DNA of 64,000 nucleotides from Dipylidium caninum. Lineage: Eukaryota > Platyhelminthes > Cestoda > Cyclophyllidea > Dipylidiidae. How positions within the stretch are numbered: position 1 is the stretch's first letter; every line of letters starts with the position of its first letter. This document shows positions 24,801-35,126 of the stretch, one piece after another. The DNA lies in NCBI GenBank assembly GCA_017562135.1, contig QEYB01000368.1, positions 248,001 through 312,000 of the forward strand. Direction: 5' to 3'. The translations under genes and the position numbers were made by a program. The notes beneath the pieces were generated by a model. That model did not search any database. It was not told the origin of the DNA and was given only the letters and a program-made list of their open reading frames with translations.

Positions 24801-26296
24801 GCCGCGGGAAACAAAAAGGAGGGTGATGGCCTGGCATCCTCGCCATTATCTCGCCCACCCGCCGTCCAACCCCTGGCTGGACAACGTGGCACTCGAAAGG
24901 TGTCCAATCAGTTTGATAAATCAATCATCGGTAAAACTGCTCGCATCGTTGCCGTGAGTCGACCCTCATTATTTGTATTTAAAGCTAATTGCCACGCGAA
25001 TAGGTCTTATTATCACCGAAGAAAGCTATTGAAGCCCATTAATTGGATTTTCATTTGCCACTTCCACCTTAGGGTACCTTGAAGGGATTAACGGGTATAA
25101 TCTGTGACGCGACGACAAACGAAGTATTGTTGGAATTGCACTCCCAATTTAGGAAAGTTCATGTTTTGCGTCAGAACGTCGGTCTGTTGGATAGCTCAGG
25201 CCACATCGTTGCCGACCACCTTGGTGCCACATCGTCCACTCCAAGAGCCACGTCCATTCGGGAGGCTCGCACACCTATGGTACGTTTCCACGTCCTTCTT
25301 ACATCCTCGTGCCTTATTGTTAGGGATATATTCTTAAGTATGCGGAGCGATATGTGGCTTTTATGAGAAAAAGCAGGACGCATCATTTAATGTCCATTTT
25401 AATAAAGAAATTAACTGATCAGTGTGTGAGACATTACATGCTGGCGACAGCGAATAATAGCGTTATTTTTTTCTTTTAACAAAAAAGAAACTTCGGGCTT
25501 TGATTAAGTTTAGATATTCGCGGGACAATTGGTAGTTCAAAGTGTTAAGTTGACGAAACAGAAGGGCTCGTTCAGCGAAGTATGAAGGCTCTTTTTCTCT
25601 CCGAGGGTCTTCGTTCAGCCTATTGCTGGTGGTGTTTATGTAAATCCATTAATCCTCGAGGGAGTAGGGAGGTCCATTTAAAAGGGATTTAGTAGAGAGC
25701 TATTAATTTCAGCCTGGCTGTCGTATTAACCTTTTTCACATTTTTGAAAATTCACCAACTTGCAGTAGGCCTACCAATTGCCTTTTGTTTTCATAATTAA
25801 GAGTTAATTTAACTCGCCGTTAACGACTAATCGGCTTTTGAAGTTTTAGTAAAAAAGTTTAGGGTTTCTTATTTCATTTTTTTTCCTATTCAGGCGGGAT
25901 CAATGACACCCCACGCACCCAGCATGACTCCCCGTGCCGATGCCACACCACTGCCGTATGCTTTCAATCCGAACATGGCTACTCCCGCTCACTTCATGAA
26001 CGATGACGGTCAGGCCACACCGGGTATGTAGCCACTCCCAGGCTAATTGGACTCCGTAATCGCTTCCTCATTCATGATTTAGTAGGGGAAGACGAAACAC
26101 AATTTATATTTTGATTTTTAGATCACCACATGGTTTATATACCGTGCTTTCTCCTAGTTATGGGAGTGGGAAGGGGTATTTCTCTGATGTCATTGTCAAT
26201 TCTATCTTTCTTTAAATAGGTTACCAGCCATGGCAAACACCAGAGCATAGAACTCCCAGGTCGAACCACTCCATGGACGATGAAGAAGACGAATAG
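21876..26296 (+). CDS. SUPT5H: Transcription elongation factor SPT5 (DSIF large subunit)
   Basis: SPT5 with SPT4 forms DSIF, which binds RNA polymerase II in promoter-proximal pausing and elongation. Nine exons chain exactly: 21876-22064, 22334-22981, 23146-23433, 23672-24013, 24083-24451, 24645-24953, 25073-25279, 25894-26023, 26220-26296; 852 residues. Order: acidic N-terminus with a Glu run (exons 1-2); NGN domain (DPNLWVVRCQMGEEKAT... LMRKFLAFQ, then GYIYIEAFKQTHVKQAIEG); several KOW domains, e.g. LVPRIDYDRKR, RPTLSELERF, PGDIIEVCDGELKNLRG, GKTARIVAGTLKGLTGI; then a short CTR-like tail with repeated (M/A)TP units (TPMAGSMTP, SMTPRADATP). It ends in DDEEDE shortly after. The human protein (1087 residues) carries a second CTR part and terminal KOW domains that are absent here. 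The exon 3 donor was chosen at GTT|GTAGGT because the alternative 3 nt downstream breaks the frame. Confidence 0.95.
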
Positions 26297-27115
26297 CCTG
26301 GCGATACTTCTGCACCTGTATGTTTTTGTGAATCTTCCCCTCCCTCTCTTAAAATGCACTTACATCTGCCCTGTACAGATTTTTTGTGTCATGAGAGGTG
26401 GATATCAGTACTTGGGTGGGCCCACTGGGCAATGCTCACTACGCCTTATTGACTGCTACTCGCTCGCACTTGTCAGTAATAAAGCGGTTTAGTAGATGCA
26501 CTTTGGTTGTCTCCCAGATTTTTAGCCCCTCGTGGCGATCATGCAGCCGTCTGGTCTGCGCGATGTGTGGGCTCCCTTGAGGTCACCTTGGGTATAGTAT
26601 CTGACGCGGTAGTTTCATTTGGTTCATTCTATGTTGTCGATTGGTGTCTTTATTTCATAAGTTAATTTTAAGTCGGGTTTTCAATCTACTAATGTTTAGC
26701 TCCATGATCCATCTGTTAAGGGATGTTTTTAAAAATTTTTTGGGGTATGTTGCATGTTATTCCCGATATGGCTCTAGTATCCGGCGCTGGTGTCGTGAAC
26801 TCTTGTTCTGTGCTTATTGTTACCCTTACTTTTCGGTTTTGCCCGGCTAACCGTGGTCATACACCGGAATTCATTTGATCACTGGCGTTAGGTATAGATG
26901 ATATGATTGATCAGAGGAATATACACACACATAGCCTTGCCAAAACTCATGCTCAAAGTACAAAAGTTCTCCGGAAAAGACCGCTATACAATGCCATCAC
27001 TTTAACACAATTTAACCAAAATCACTGCTTACAGCATACCAGTTCTGAGTGTAATTGTCTGGTGCAGACCTGGGTGTGTTGTAATCCGGTCAGCGTTCGG
27101 TGTGTAGGTGAATCT
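26297..27115. other. Convergent intergenic region between SPT5 and the first SLC46-type gene
   Basis: About 0.8 kb containing the two facing 3' ends. No further coding exon for the missing SPT5 C-terminus is visible: the frame upstream ends at TAG 26294-26296 and nothing here resembles a KOW domain. Confidence 0.5.
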
Positions 27116-28594
27116 TTAGCGTGGAGTGGAAACTCTCCTCAGCCTCCAGCCGAGCCAGGCCATGAGGAAGAGCATTCCAAGATGAAGACAGGCGTCTATG
27201 ATGAATATGATTCCCGGGAACACTGCCACAGTTGCGGTATACACTGAGGTGAACAGGATGGAGCCCAAGAGATTCGCGAATGTCTCCAGCACTGACATGA
27301 GTGCGAAACTAGTCCCGATTTCCCCCGAATCCGCTAGTTTCGTGATCATCGAACGAAGAGCTGAAATTATGTAGCCTGCAGAGGAGCCGAGTACCGCAAA
27401 GATGAAGATTAGCACCGTATTGTTTGTAAATGCTGTGCCCAGCAGTCGGATGGACTTCATGACCAGACCAAATAAAATGAGACTTATGTCTGAAGGTTGG
27501 AATAAATATTCGACTATAGGGAAAAGAACAATCAGATTGAAAGCCATCGAAGCGTAGTAAGTCGCCAGATAAGCACCGTAAATACCGTCTGACCAGCCTA
27601 TGCCGTGGCGCACCACGTAAAGTAGAAGGCCATCTTGCTCTCCAGCCTTGGTAACCTGGTTAAAGAGGACTGCACCAAGCAGAATGCGAAGGTAAATATG
27701 ACGTCCATCGGGTCTCACCTTGGCAATATAATCCCAAGAATCCTTAAAGGAAGATTTGATGCTCCGATAACAGCCGCAATTCTTTCCAGCCTCTTCCTCA
27801 CATTCCTGTACTTTTTGCTCGTCGCCCGCATTCCGCCGATTTAATCGGTCCAATCCATTAGTTGATCCGTAGTCAGGCGTGGCAGCTTGAGAGGGGCCAA
27901 CAGCTACACTCTCCTTCACCAAAAAGACGAGAATGAGAAGCAAGGCCACATTGAAGGCTGTGACAAAGAGTAGGACCCATCCGTAGGAGAAGAAGTAATA
28001 GAAGAGAGTGACCATCAGCGAGCCAACGCACAACCCCACGAAATTACTTCCCATAAGGCGACCTATGAGGGTGGTTCGCCCCCTTTCCGTGCTGCAGTCG
28101 GTGATGTAGCTGTGGGCGCCCATGCCAAGTGCACTGCTCTTCCCGCAGAACCCGTAAAATAAGGCGCCAACGAGGAGCCATCCAATCTGGAACGGGATGG
28201 ATGAGGAGCCTGGTATGAGGCTAATTCCGAACAGGCAACAAGACACACACGACCCGATCATTGGGATGATCATAGGGCATTTGCGTCCATTTCGATCGGA
28301 CCAGCTACCCAGCACGAGACAGACAAACATGGCTGGTAGGTTGAGGAGACTTCGGTAGCAAATCATGAAGGGTGCGGCATACTTCTGAATTTGAACTTCT
28401 AATTCAGCGTCGGTGATGTTCGACTCGTCTGGACGGTGACACACCGAGGTTAGGTCGGAGCTGTCGGTGCGCGTAATGTGGGAGCAAACGAGGTGGTACA
28501 CCTGAAGTCGAGTCGACGTTTGTAGAAGGGTTTCAGTAACTTTGTAGATTAAAAAAATAAAAATTACTAAATTTGGCACTTGTTTCTGAAGCAT
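27116..28594 (-). CDS. SLC46-family major facilitator transporter, copy 1
   Basis: Intronless ORF of 492 residues with about twelve hydrophobic segments and a central charged loop (about residues 225-285), the MFS layout. It shows the MFS loop 2-3 signature GSWSDRNGRKCPMI and the SLC46-like C-terminal half: ALRSMITKLADSGEIGTSFAL... VLETFANLLGSILF... YTATVAVFPG, close to the SLC46A3 pattern (LRSMLSKV, FLETLGG, YSATVAWYPG). The family includes the proton-coupled folate transporter (SLC46A1) and lysosomal SLC46A3. Substrate and membrane location cannot be predicted; tapeworms depend on host nutrients, so solute or vitamin uptake is a reasonable inference only. The start is the first Met, about nine residues before the first membrane segment. 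It forms a tandem pair with the gene at 31044-32747. Confidence 0.85.
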   Translation of the reverse strand: MLQKQVPNLVIFIFLIYKVTETLLQTSTRLQVYHLVCSHITRTDSSDLTSVCHRPDESNITDAELEVQIQKYAAPFMICYRSLLNLPAMFVCLVLGSWSDRNGRKCPMIIPMIGSCVSCCLFGISLIPGSSSIPFQIGWLLVGALFYGFCGKSSALGMGAHSYITDCSTERGRTTLIGRLMGSNFVGLCVGSLMVTLFYYFFSYGWVLLFVTAFNVALLLILVFLVKESVAVGPSQAATPDYGSTNGLDRLNRRNAGDEQKVQECEEEAGKNCGCYRSIKSSFKDSWDYIAKVRPDGRHIYLRILLGAVLFNQVTKAGEQDGLLLYVVRHGIGWSDGIYGAYLATYYASMAFNLIVLFPIVEYLFQPSDISLILFGLVMKSIRLLGTAFTNNTVLIFIFAVLGSSAGYIISALRSMITKLADSGEIGTSFALMSVLETFANLLGSILFTSVYTATVAVFPGIIFIIDACLHLGMLFLMAWLGWRLRRVSTPR

Positions 28595-31043
28595 TTGTCG
28601 GACTTGCGCAAGGGATCCTCCCGAAGGCGATTATCAACTCTCCCGAGCGCCAGCAACCAACCAACCAGCGTAAAGCTAAAAGGTGATTGGCTGATTAGTG
28701 TGGAGAGCCTTAAAATTCCCCAAATTTGGACTATTTGGGCAAACGACAACGTCGCCGAGATGGCAGGCATGGGCACAAGAACTGCAAAGTGTTGTTGTTT
28801 CTCCCTCCTCCACCACACCTAATCAATGCGCCGATTCACATTAATGGGTAATAACACCTATCAGCTAGGAGATACTCTTTCCATTACTGTGAACTATGGT
28901 GTTCTTAACTAGCCTTGCACCCGGCAAAGGAACTGAGATCACTGTGCAACTGGGTTGAACCTGTTTAAAGAAACTAACGACGCTGGCAGGCGTGTTGTGG
29001 TCTCTGGCTTGGCCACAGTGTGCTCCTATTAAAATTCGGCGCAACACACATTTATAACAGATGGCATCCGAGGGAAAATAGACTTATCCTAACGTATCAG
29101 TCCATGAGTGTAACTTTAGTATTGTCACATCACTTTATAGCCTGTGCATCTTTCCATGCTATTGACTTGCTTGCCTTTAATATTACGAGTCAGAATACTC
29201 TTGGCGAAAACTGTGGATCCCGGCAGAGTGCTGGGCAGCTCGAGCCGCAGTCGCTCTTGAAACAGTTTTGCTTACTTGTTTGAGCAGGAGAACGCCTGTC
29301 GCCTTAAATTTGACGCACTGCGATGCAATGGTGGAAGCGGTAAGGGCAGAGAGAGGGAACCGTCCGCTATCACCATGTCGACCCGCTGGGGAAACTGAAG
29401 TAGGAACACGCTCTATCTATCCAAAACGATGTGTTATATCGACTGACAAACAAGGTTTACTTATTTTACCGAACTCGAAAAGTTACTCAACGTCCGGTGA
29501 CCACAATGCCTACTCTGCGCAGTTCCCAATTTCTGCGTGGAAGGGTTCACTTCTGCTGTAATTCTGCCATTTTTTCACAGTCCGACTAGTACGGATACTT
29601 TGCTAGGGCAACACCTTCGATGCTCAGGTCTACTGGCCGCGCATGAGGTCACTATACGTCGCTTCCTGTGTCGTCTCTCCGGGTTCGTTTGGAAATGCCG
29701 AGAAAAGCCTTTTCAGGTGGTTATCTGTTTGACGCAAAAGGATTTGCCAAGAATGATGAGATGCATTTAATTTCAAATTACTCGCGTGTCTTGATTCTCC
29801 GCTCTCTTTGCGCCGGGCGCCAGAATGTAAATTGGCTATGAGGAATCGCCAAAACCCTCAAAGGAAGCATGGTTTTGTAACTTGTGCAAAGAGCTGCACA
29901 CCCGCTAACTGCCCTTCCGAAAGACACAGTTAAAATTCCGATGGTTTTTTCCGCACATTTAATTGCTATTTACTTAATAACAATTCTACCGAACCTCTTG
30001 GGCCCGACAGGACCATACTGGTCGGTGTTAGCACATTTTCCCACAGACTCGAGGAGCAATTTGTTTTCACTAGAGGCATATGAAACGGACTCCTCTCCTC
30101 TGCGGCAATGACCCTGAAAAATGGCGTCTGAGGAAATATGTCGAGGTACTGCTCGAGCTGCAACTGCTCCTACGGTGGCAGTTAACTTTTCACCGCATAC
30201 TCGAGGCAAACCCGAAAATCACTACTTGTATCCTGATTCCTTCACATGCTATGCTAACACGCATTTGTATAGACTAAATGGCCAATTTAAAACATTGACA
30301 CGCACACCAAGGCAAATGCGCGGTTGTCTTGATGTATTTTGCGGCTCTACTCAAACAATTTCCTCGTAACAAGTTTCTGATACTCGTGCAAAGGAGGTGG
30401 TTACCGCGGTAGAGCCGCTTTAGGGCGTGTACATTACTGACGTGTTGAGCTAACATAGTTATTTTACACAATGTATTGCCACAGACCCCCCAGGAGTCAA
30501 AATTTTTACAGCTGAAGTGTCATGACAACCTTACGGGTTTGCCCGCATTTGGTCTCCTGTTGTGCCCTCGACTCGCGCCTCAGTGTGTACATCTCAGCAC
30601 TTGCAAGCTTTCCATTCCATCTAATCCATTCACCCTGTGCAAACGCTTACCTTCAGCAATGAGTGGGGAGAAATTGCGGTCGGGTACGAGACTACTGGCG
30701 GCAGTGTTCAGTCGCACGAGACAAAGTGGAGAACTCGCAAGGTCTCTTTGCCTGACATCCACGCACCTTTGCCGTTGGCCGACGGCACGACGGCATTATT
30801 ATCACGGAAGGGCTTCCATCTTGAGATGGAGAGTGTGTAACTGCTGCCGTGGAAATCCCTCAGGCTTCAACTCCACCTATGCGTTCGGGTCCAGCTTTGG
30901 CTCCCCACAGTCGGGCTCTTCCCAAAGTAATTCAATCTACCCTTGCGACTCCAGACACACCAAATTCCGTCTTTCAGACATTTGGTAACACAAATGCGCT
31001 AAAGTTTACAAATGTCTCTATAATAAGCGCAAAACTGTACAAG
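28595..31043. other. Spacer between the two SLC46-type genes
   Basis: About 2.4 kb. Plus-strand ORFs (the longest 30476-30988, 170 codons) lack recognisable domains and sit in Ser/Arg/Pro-biased composition. I saw no third transporter copy, remnant or terminal repeats that would mark the duplication unit. Confidence 0.4.
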
Positions 31044-32747
31044 TCATAGTTGTGTCCCATTTCGCGCGCCTGACAATCTTTCGAAGCATCGAGAACACAA
31101 AACGCTTATGAGAATACCACTTTGCGCCGCTGCAAGGGTGAAGAAAACGGTTCCCGCAAAGTACTGTTGAGTAGCCACAAAAATCTCTGTAAATAGGCTG
31201 GAGCCGATGGTCGCTGAAAGAACTTCTAGGAAGCTTGTTAAAGCTAGCACCATACCAATCTCCTCTTCTGATGCCAATTTTGTTAGACTGGAGCGACCGG
31301 CACACGTAACAAAGGCCCCGAAGGAACCGAGAAGGCCGTAGACAAATAGAAGATGAGTTTTGCTAGTCAAACCGGTTGCAGCGGATGTCAGAATCCTTAC
31401 GGAAGCACCGAAGATAATGCAAGTTTCGTCGAGAGGCTGGAGCAACCTCTCCAACAACGGATAGACGACAAGTAACTGGAGCGACATGGCCACGTAGTTG
31501 GCGCTCAGATAGGCCCCGTAGATTTTCTCGTCCCACCCAACTCCCTCGCGCGTCACATAAAGTAGGACAGCGTCGTTCTCGCCAACCTTCACCATATGGC
31601 TGATGAAACAGCAGCACAAAAGTAGTATAATGTGCACCCGGTCAGACCGGTCTCGGCTCCTTGAGAGGAAGTGAATAATGTGGGCAATTGTGAAACACAA
31701 AGAATTGGATTCGCCCTTCTCCGGAGAAACGAGCAGAGTGTTCTCGCAAACTTCGAGTTTCGATGAAGCCTCTTTCACCGCAGCATGACCTTCATCCCCT
31801 TCTTCCGTGATCCCGGTTATTCCATATGCCATAGGCCGGTTTTCATGTAGGGGCTTGGATGATTGGTATTTAAATGTTTCCCTAATGAATATCGTTATAG
31901 TCATGAAGAGGGTAAGAGCAGTGAAACTAACAGCAACTAAGACCCACTGGAAGGTAATGAAAAGAGATAAGAGGGAAACTAGTGCATAGCCGATGCAATT
32001 GCCGAAAAAGCCTACTCCGATGAGGCGGCTGAGGAGACGCGTCCTTTGCTCATTCGTGCTGCAGTCGGTTACGTAGCTACTGGCGCCGATTAGAAAGGCA
32101 GTGCTTTTGCCGCACACACCATAAATGAAGACCCCGACCAAGAGACACACAGTCCCCCCAGGTATTTTGTCGATTCGCGGTATGAAGGAGAAACTGAAAA
32201 ATATGCAAGCGAAAATTTGTCCCGCCAGGGGCAACAATAACACCTTTTTCCTTCCATGACGATCGGACCAGGAACCCAAAAAAAGGCAAGAGATAGTCGT
32301 GGGTCCATTCATCAACACAGTATAACTGATGATATAAGGTGCGGCCACTTTGTGAATAAGCCGGTCGACTTCGGCTCCAGCGGTCTTATTCGCTTCATGC
32401 CTACAAAATTCGGAATCGTTCGTGACGTGGAGGCAGGACAGACGGAGGATGTGGAGTCGAGTTGATGTCTTAAGCAGCGCCTCAGTTATTTCATAAACGG
32501 CCATACAGATGATGATGAGACCGGGTAGAGGACGTTGTCTGCTATGACAACTGTTGCAGAAGCGCTTCTTGTCATTTTCATTTACCCCCATTTCTCTCAT
32601 CTCCGCCTCTGCCACCACTTGCGTCGTTAGTTCATCCATTAGCCAAAGCCGCAAATGAAAGAAACATTTCTGAACACTATTTGTTTTGTCAATGGTGCCA
32701 CGCACTTGTTTGCAGTGAGCACTGACATTCAACAGTCTCAATGCCAT
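31044..32747 (-). CDS. SLC46-family major facilitator transporter, copy 2
   Basis: Second intronless transporter, same strand, 567 residues from the first Met. A start at the internal Met of 'MDELTTQVV' (codon at about 32640) is also plausible and would leave a cytosolic N-terminus of about 40 residues. It shares family signatures with copy 1: VTETLLQTSTRL versus YEITEALLKTSTRL in the first membrane segment, GSWSDRHGRKKVLL, KIYGAYLSANYVAMSLQLL, and SSLTKLASEEEIGMVLALTS followed by FLEVLSATIGSSLFTE. The central loop is longer and unrelated in sequence. The two are clearly paralogous but well diverged, so the duplication is not recent. Function as for copy 1: a membrane solute carrier of unknown substrate. 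Confidence 0.85.
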   Translation of the reverse strand: MALRLLNVSAHCKQVRGTIDKTNSVQKCFFHLRLWLMDELTTQVVAEAEMREMGVNENDKKRFCNSCHSRQRPLPGLIIICMAVYEITEALLKTSTRLHILRLSCLHVTNDSEFCRHEANKTAGAEVDRLIHKVAAPYIISYTVLMNGPTTISCLFLGSWSDRHGRKKVLLLPLAGQIFACIFFSFSFIPRIDKIPGGTVCLLVGVFIYGVCGKSTAFLIGASSYVTDCSTNEQRTRLLSRLIGVGFFGNCIGYALVSLLSLFITFQWVLVAVSFTALTLFMTITIFIRETFKYQSSKPLHENRPMAYGITGITEEGDEGHAAVKEASSKLEVCENTLLVSPEKGESNSLCFTIAHIIHFLSRSRDRSDRVHIILLLCCCFISHMVKVGENDAVLLYVTREGVGWDEKIYGAYLSANYVAMSLQLLVVYPLLERLLQPLDETCIIFGASVRILTSAATGLTSKTHLLFVYGLLGSFGAFVTCAGRSSLTKLASEEEIGMVLALTSFLEVLSATIGSSLFTEIFVATQQYFAGTVFFTLAAAQSGILISVLCSRCFERLSGARNGTQL

Positions 32748-33937
32748 TGGTCAGTGGGCGCATACGATCAGCAAGGAAGGTGCACTGATCACTTCGACGA
32801 CAACCTCCGAATGGCCTTTAAGTTACCAACAATTTATTATCCGTGCCAAGCACCGCAAACCAATAGACATGCCCATTACTCCTGAAAGTCTCCTGTAGGA
32901 GGGGGAAAATTACACATTTCAAATCGCGTTACGTTTTGGCCGACAAGTGGTTCTTAGCAAAAGGTTCATTTACTCTCTTCGCCTGAAGCGGTATATGTTG
33001 TCGCTTTATCAGGCATTACGTATCAGACAGATGTGGTTAGGTTCAGAAAGTGGTATATATGTAGAATAAATCTAAGCGCTAGTTTAAGACGCAATGTTAC
33101 AGATTACGACCAACGTATCCCATGACAATCCGTAATTACTGGACGCGTTAGGAGCTTGCTGGGGCGGTAAAAAGATTGAAATAGTTTTAACACATCTGCA
33201 TTTTAATGCGGCAACAAAATTAGTTGACGACATCGGGGAATGCAAATATGTTTCAGGGTTGCGTAAATAATAAATAATGCATTGGCAATTACAGGCAATT
33301 CATTTTTGTGGATTTAAAGAACCTATTGGAAAACTCAAGCCTGTTTTTACCATGATTAAAGCCTTTATATCCTGCAAGCCCCGCAAATTTGCTTAAACTA
33401 CCCATGTTAAAGAGAGCAATATTCGCTAAGCCGGATTATTTCTCCGATTAACCGCTAAGTGATAAAAAACTTGTAAGTGTTTCATGAATGTAATGCTGCG
33501 AAGACCCTAGGCTTAATCTATAACTAAGCGTATTGTTCAGAGTCTCGTAGAGATTGCATGTGAAGACATCGCAGAACGTTGCCAATGCTGGGCAGTAAAG
33601 CATTTTTTCGGAATCTATTCAGGCCCACGTCTTATTAACTTTCGTGTCCCATATTCATTTATTGGTTTATATGAATTAATTCTGACCAAATCATGGTCTC
33701 ATGTCGATCTTATAACACGAAACTTTCGCTTATTTAACACTTATATAAATAACGAATTGGTCTATTTAAAGTACCACGAATTATTCATATGTAAAGGTTA
33801 TAGCTTTTGCTCGAAGCAAATTTACTTAATTTTGACTTACAAAATTACATGGTTCAAAACACTGTGAGGAAATAAACGTGACCTTTCCGAGCTTGTTTAA
33901 CTCTATAAACTGATTTGGGTCAATACGATCCTAAAAA
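32748..33937. other. Divergent intergenic region between SLC46 copy 2 and the C1orf43-like gene
   Basis: About 1.2 kb, AT-rich, between start codons on opposite strands, so it should contain both promoters. No repeat or RNA gene recognised. Confidence 0.4.
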
Positions 33938-34942
33938 ATGTCAGGGCAGACGATCGCCCTCCCGGTTTTCTTAATTTTGCTTGCCATTGGTTCCATTATT
34001 GTTTTAAGTATTTTTATTGTCATCAAACGCAGCATCACTAGAAGGAAAAGCAGAATTGGTAGAATCGCCTATACGTCAGTAGGAAACGGTTGCCCCAAGG
34101 TTCAAATTATCTCTCACTTATTATGCAGTTTTGGAAGGAATCTATAAATGCGAAGATAAATGCAACTGTTAAAATTCGATTTGAACCCCGAGTGTTGTCT
34201 TCACCTGAAAATGGCCAGAGTGACACCCCCGAAAGTACATACTATTGCAATTTCAGTTTTAAGGAAATCTGGGATTCCAATTTCGTGCGAAGACCGTTGA
34301 CCTCTTTGCCGATATAAGTATGTTTGTATTATCCTAACCTTATCCTAGAGGAGAGAATTTTAGCCGTTTGCCCTCACCTCGAGGCGCCTCCTGTCAGAGG
34401 CATTAACGATTTCTTAACAAACGCCTCCTCGCAGGCGATGAGCCCAAAACCTGATCGCAAGCTCGTTGGCACCTACTGTGATCTGTACAACCGTGCTCGC
34501 TATGATCCTGGCGTAGGTTAATCTCTCCCGCATGATTACCGTAATTCACTACTCACCAACTTTCAGGCCTACACTGACGTTGACTATCTCCATTTTCTCG
34601 AGATTCACGACCAACTTCTAAAGGCGTAAGTCTAATTTTCAGCTGAAAGATATAATCTTTGTCTATATAAGTGTGGTAGTCAAAGAAATACGGGCCTCAG
34701 ATTCTTCCAAGTCTGCTAAACGTTCACACAAGCGTACAAAAGCACCAACAAACCCGAAAACGCGCCAGCCACCTCACTCGGAATTTGTCGAAATGAAACC
34801 TTCAACTTCGAAAAATGCGATTGGCGAAGCCATTCTCCGGACTCCCCTTAGTCGAAGTGGCAGCGCTGCCAGTGATGACTCACAGACAGCCCTCATCCGA
34901 CTCGATGATGGCCGAAACACTTCAAGCCACTTACGTCAGTGA
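33938..34942 (+). CDS. C1orf43: C1orf43 (NICE-3) orthologue, single-pass membrane protein
   Basis: Compact five-exon gene: 33938-34099, 34129-34317, 34349-34512, 34567-34625, 34672-34942. Introns are only 29, 31, 54 and 46 nt. Exon 1 encodes a short lumenal end, one membrane helix (LPVFLILLAIGSIIVLSIFI) and a basic stop-transfer stretch. 'SVGNGCPKFWKESINAKINAT', running on into KIRFEPRVL, aligns without gaps to human VPVGHNAPKDLKEEIDIRLS plus KYEPQLL. Exons 3-4 contain YNRARYDPG... YTDVDYLHFLEIHDQLLKA, matching human ETARYGTGV... NEYLRYQEALSELATA. Exon 5 is a basic, Ser-rich tail. The human protein localises to the endomembrane system and has been linked to phagocytosis regulation; role here unknown. 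Exon 2 ends in TAA directly before its donor and its phase does not fit exon 3; one extra base in exon 2 would cure both (282 codons). Confidence 0.75.
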
Positions 34943-35126
34943 GTGCTTCCGAAATTCGTACAAGCACATAAAAAGGCATTGTTTTATTGATCTTAATGAT
35001 GTCATAGATGATTAATATTGCCACGTACCCATGAACATTGTGACGTGTAAAGGCAATGGTTGCAAAAATAAGCAGCACGGGATATATTATCAATGTCAAA
35101 TATACACTAAGATGTCTACACATAGT

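Noticed and set aside
30476..30988. Plus-strand ORF of 170 codons between the SLC46-type genes
   Set aside because: Begins outside any promoter context, biased to Ser/Cys/Arg, no domain; length alone is not enough in this GC-rich spacer.
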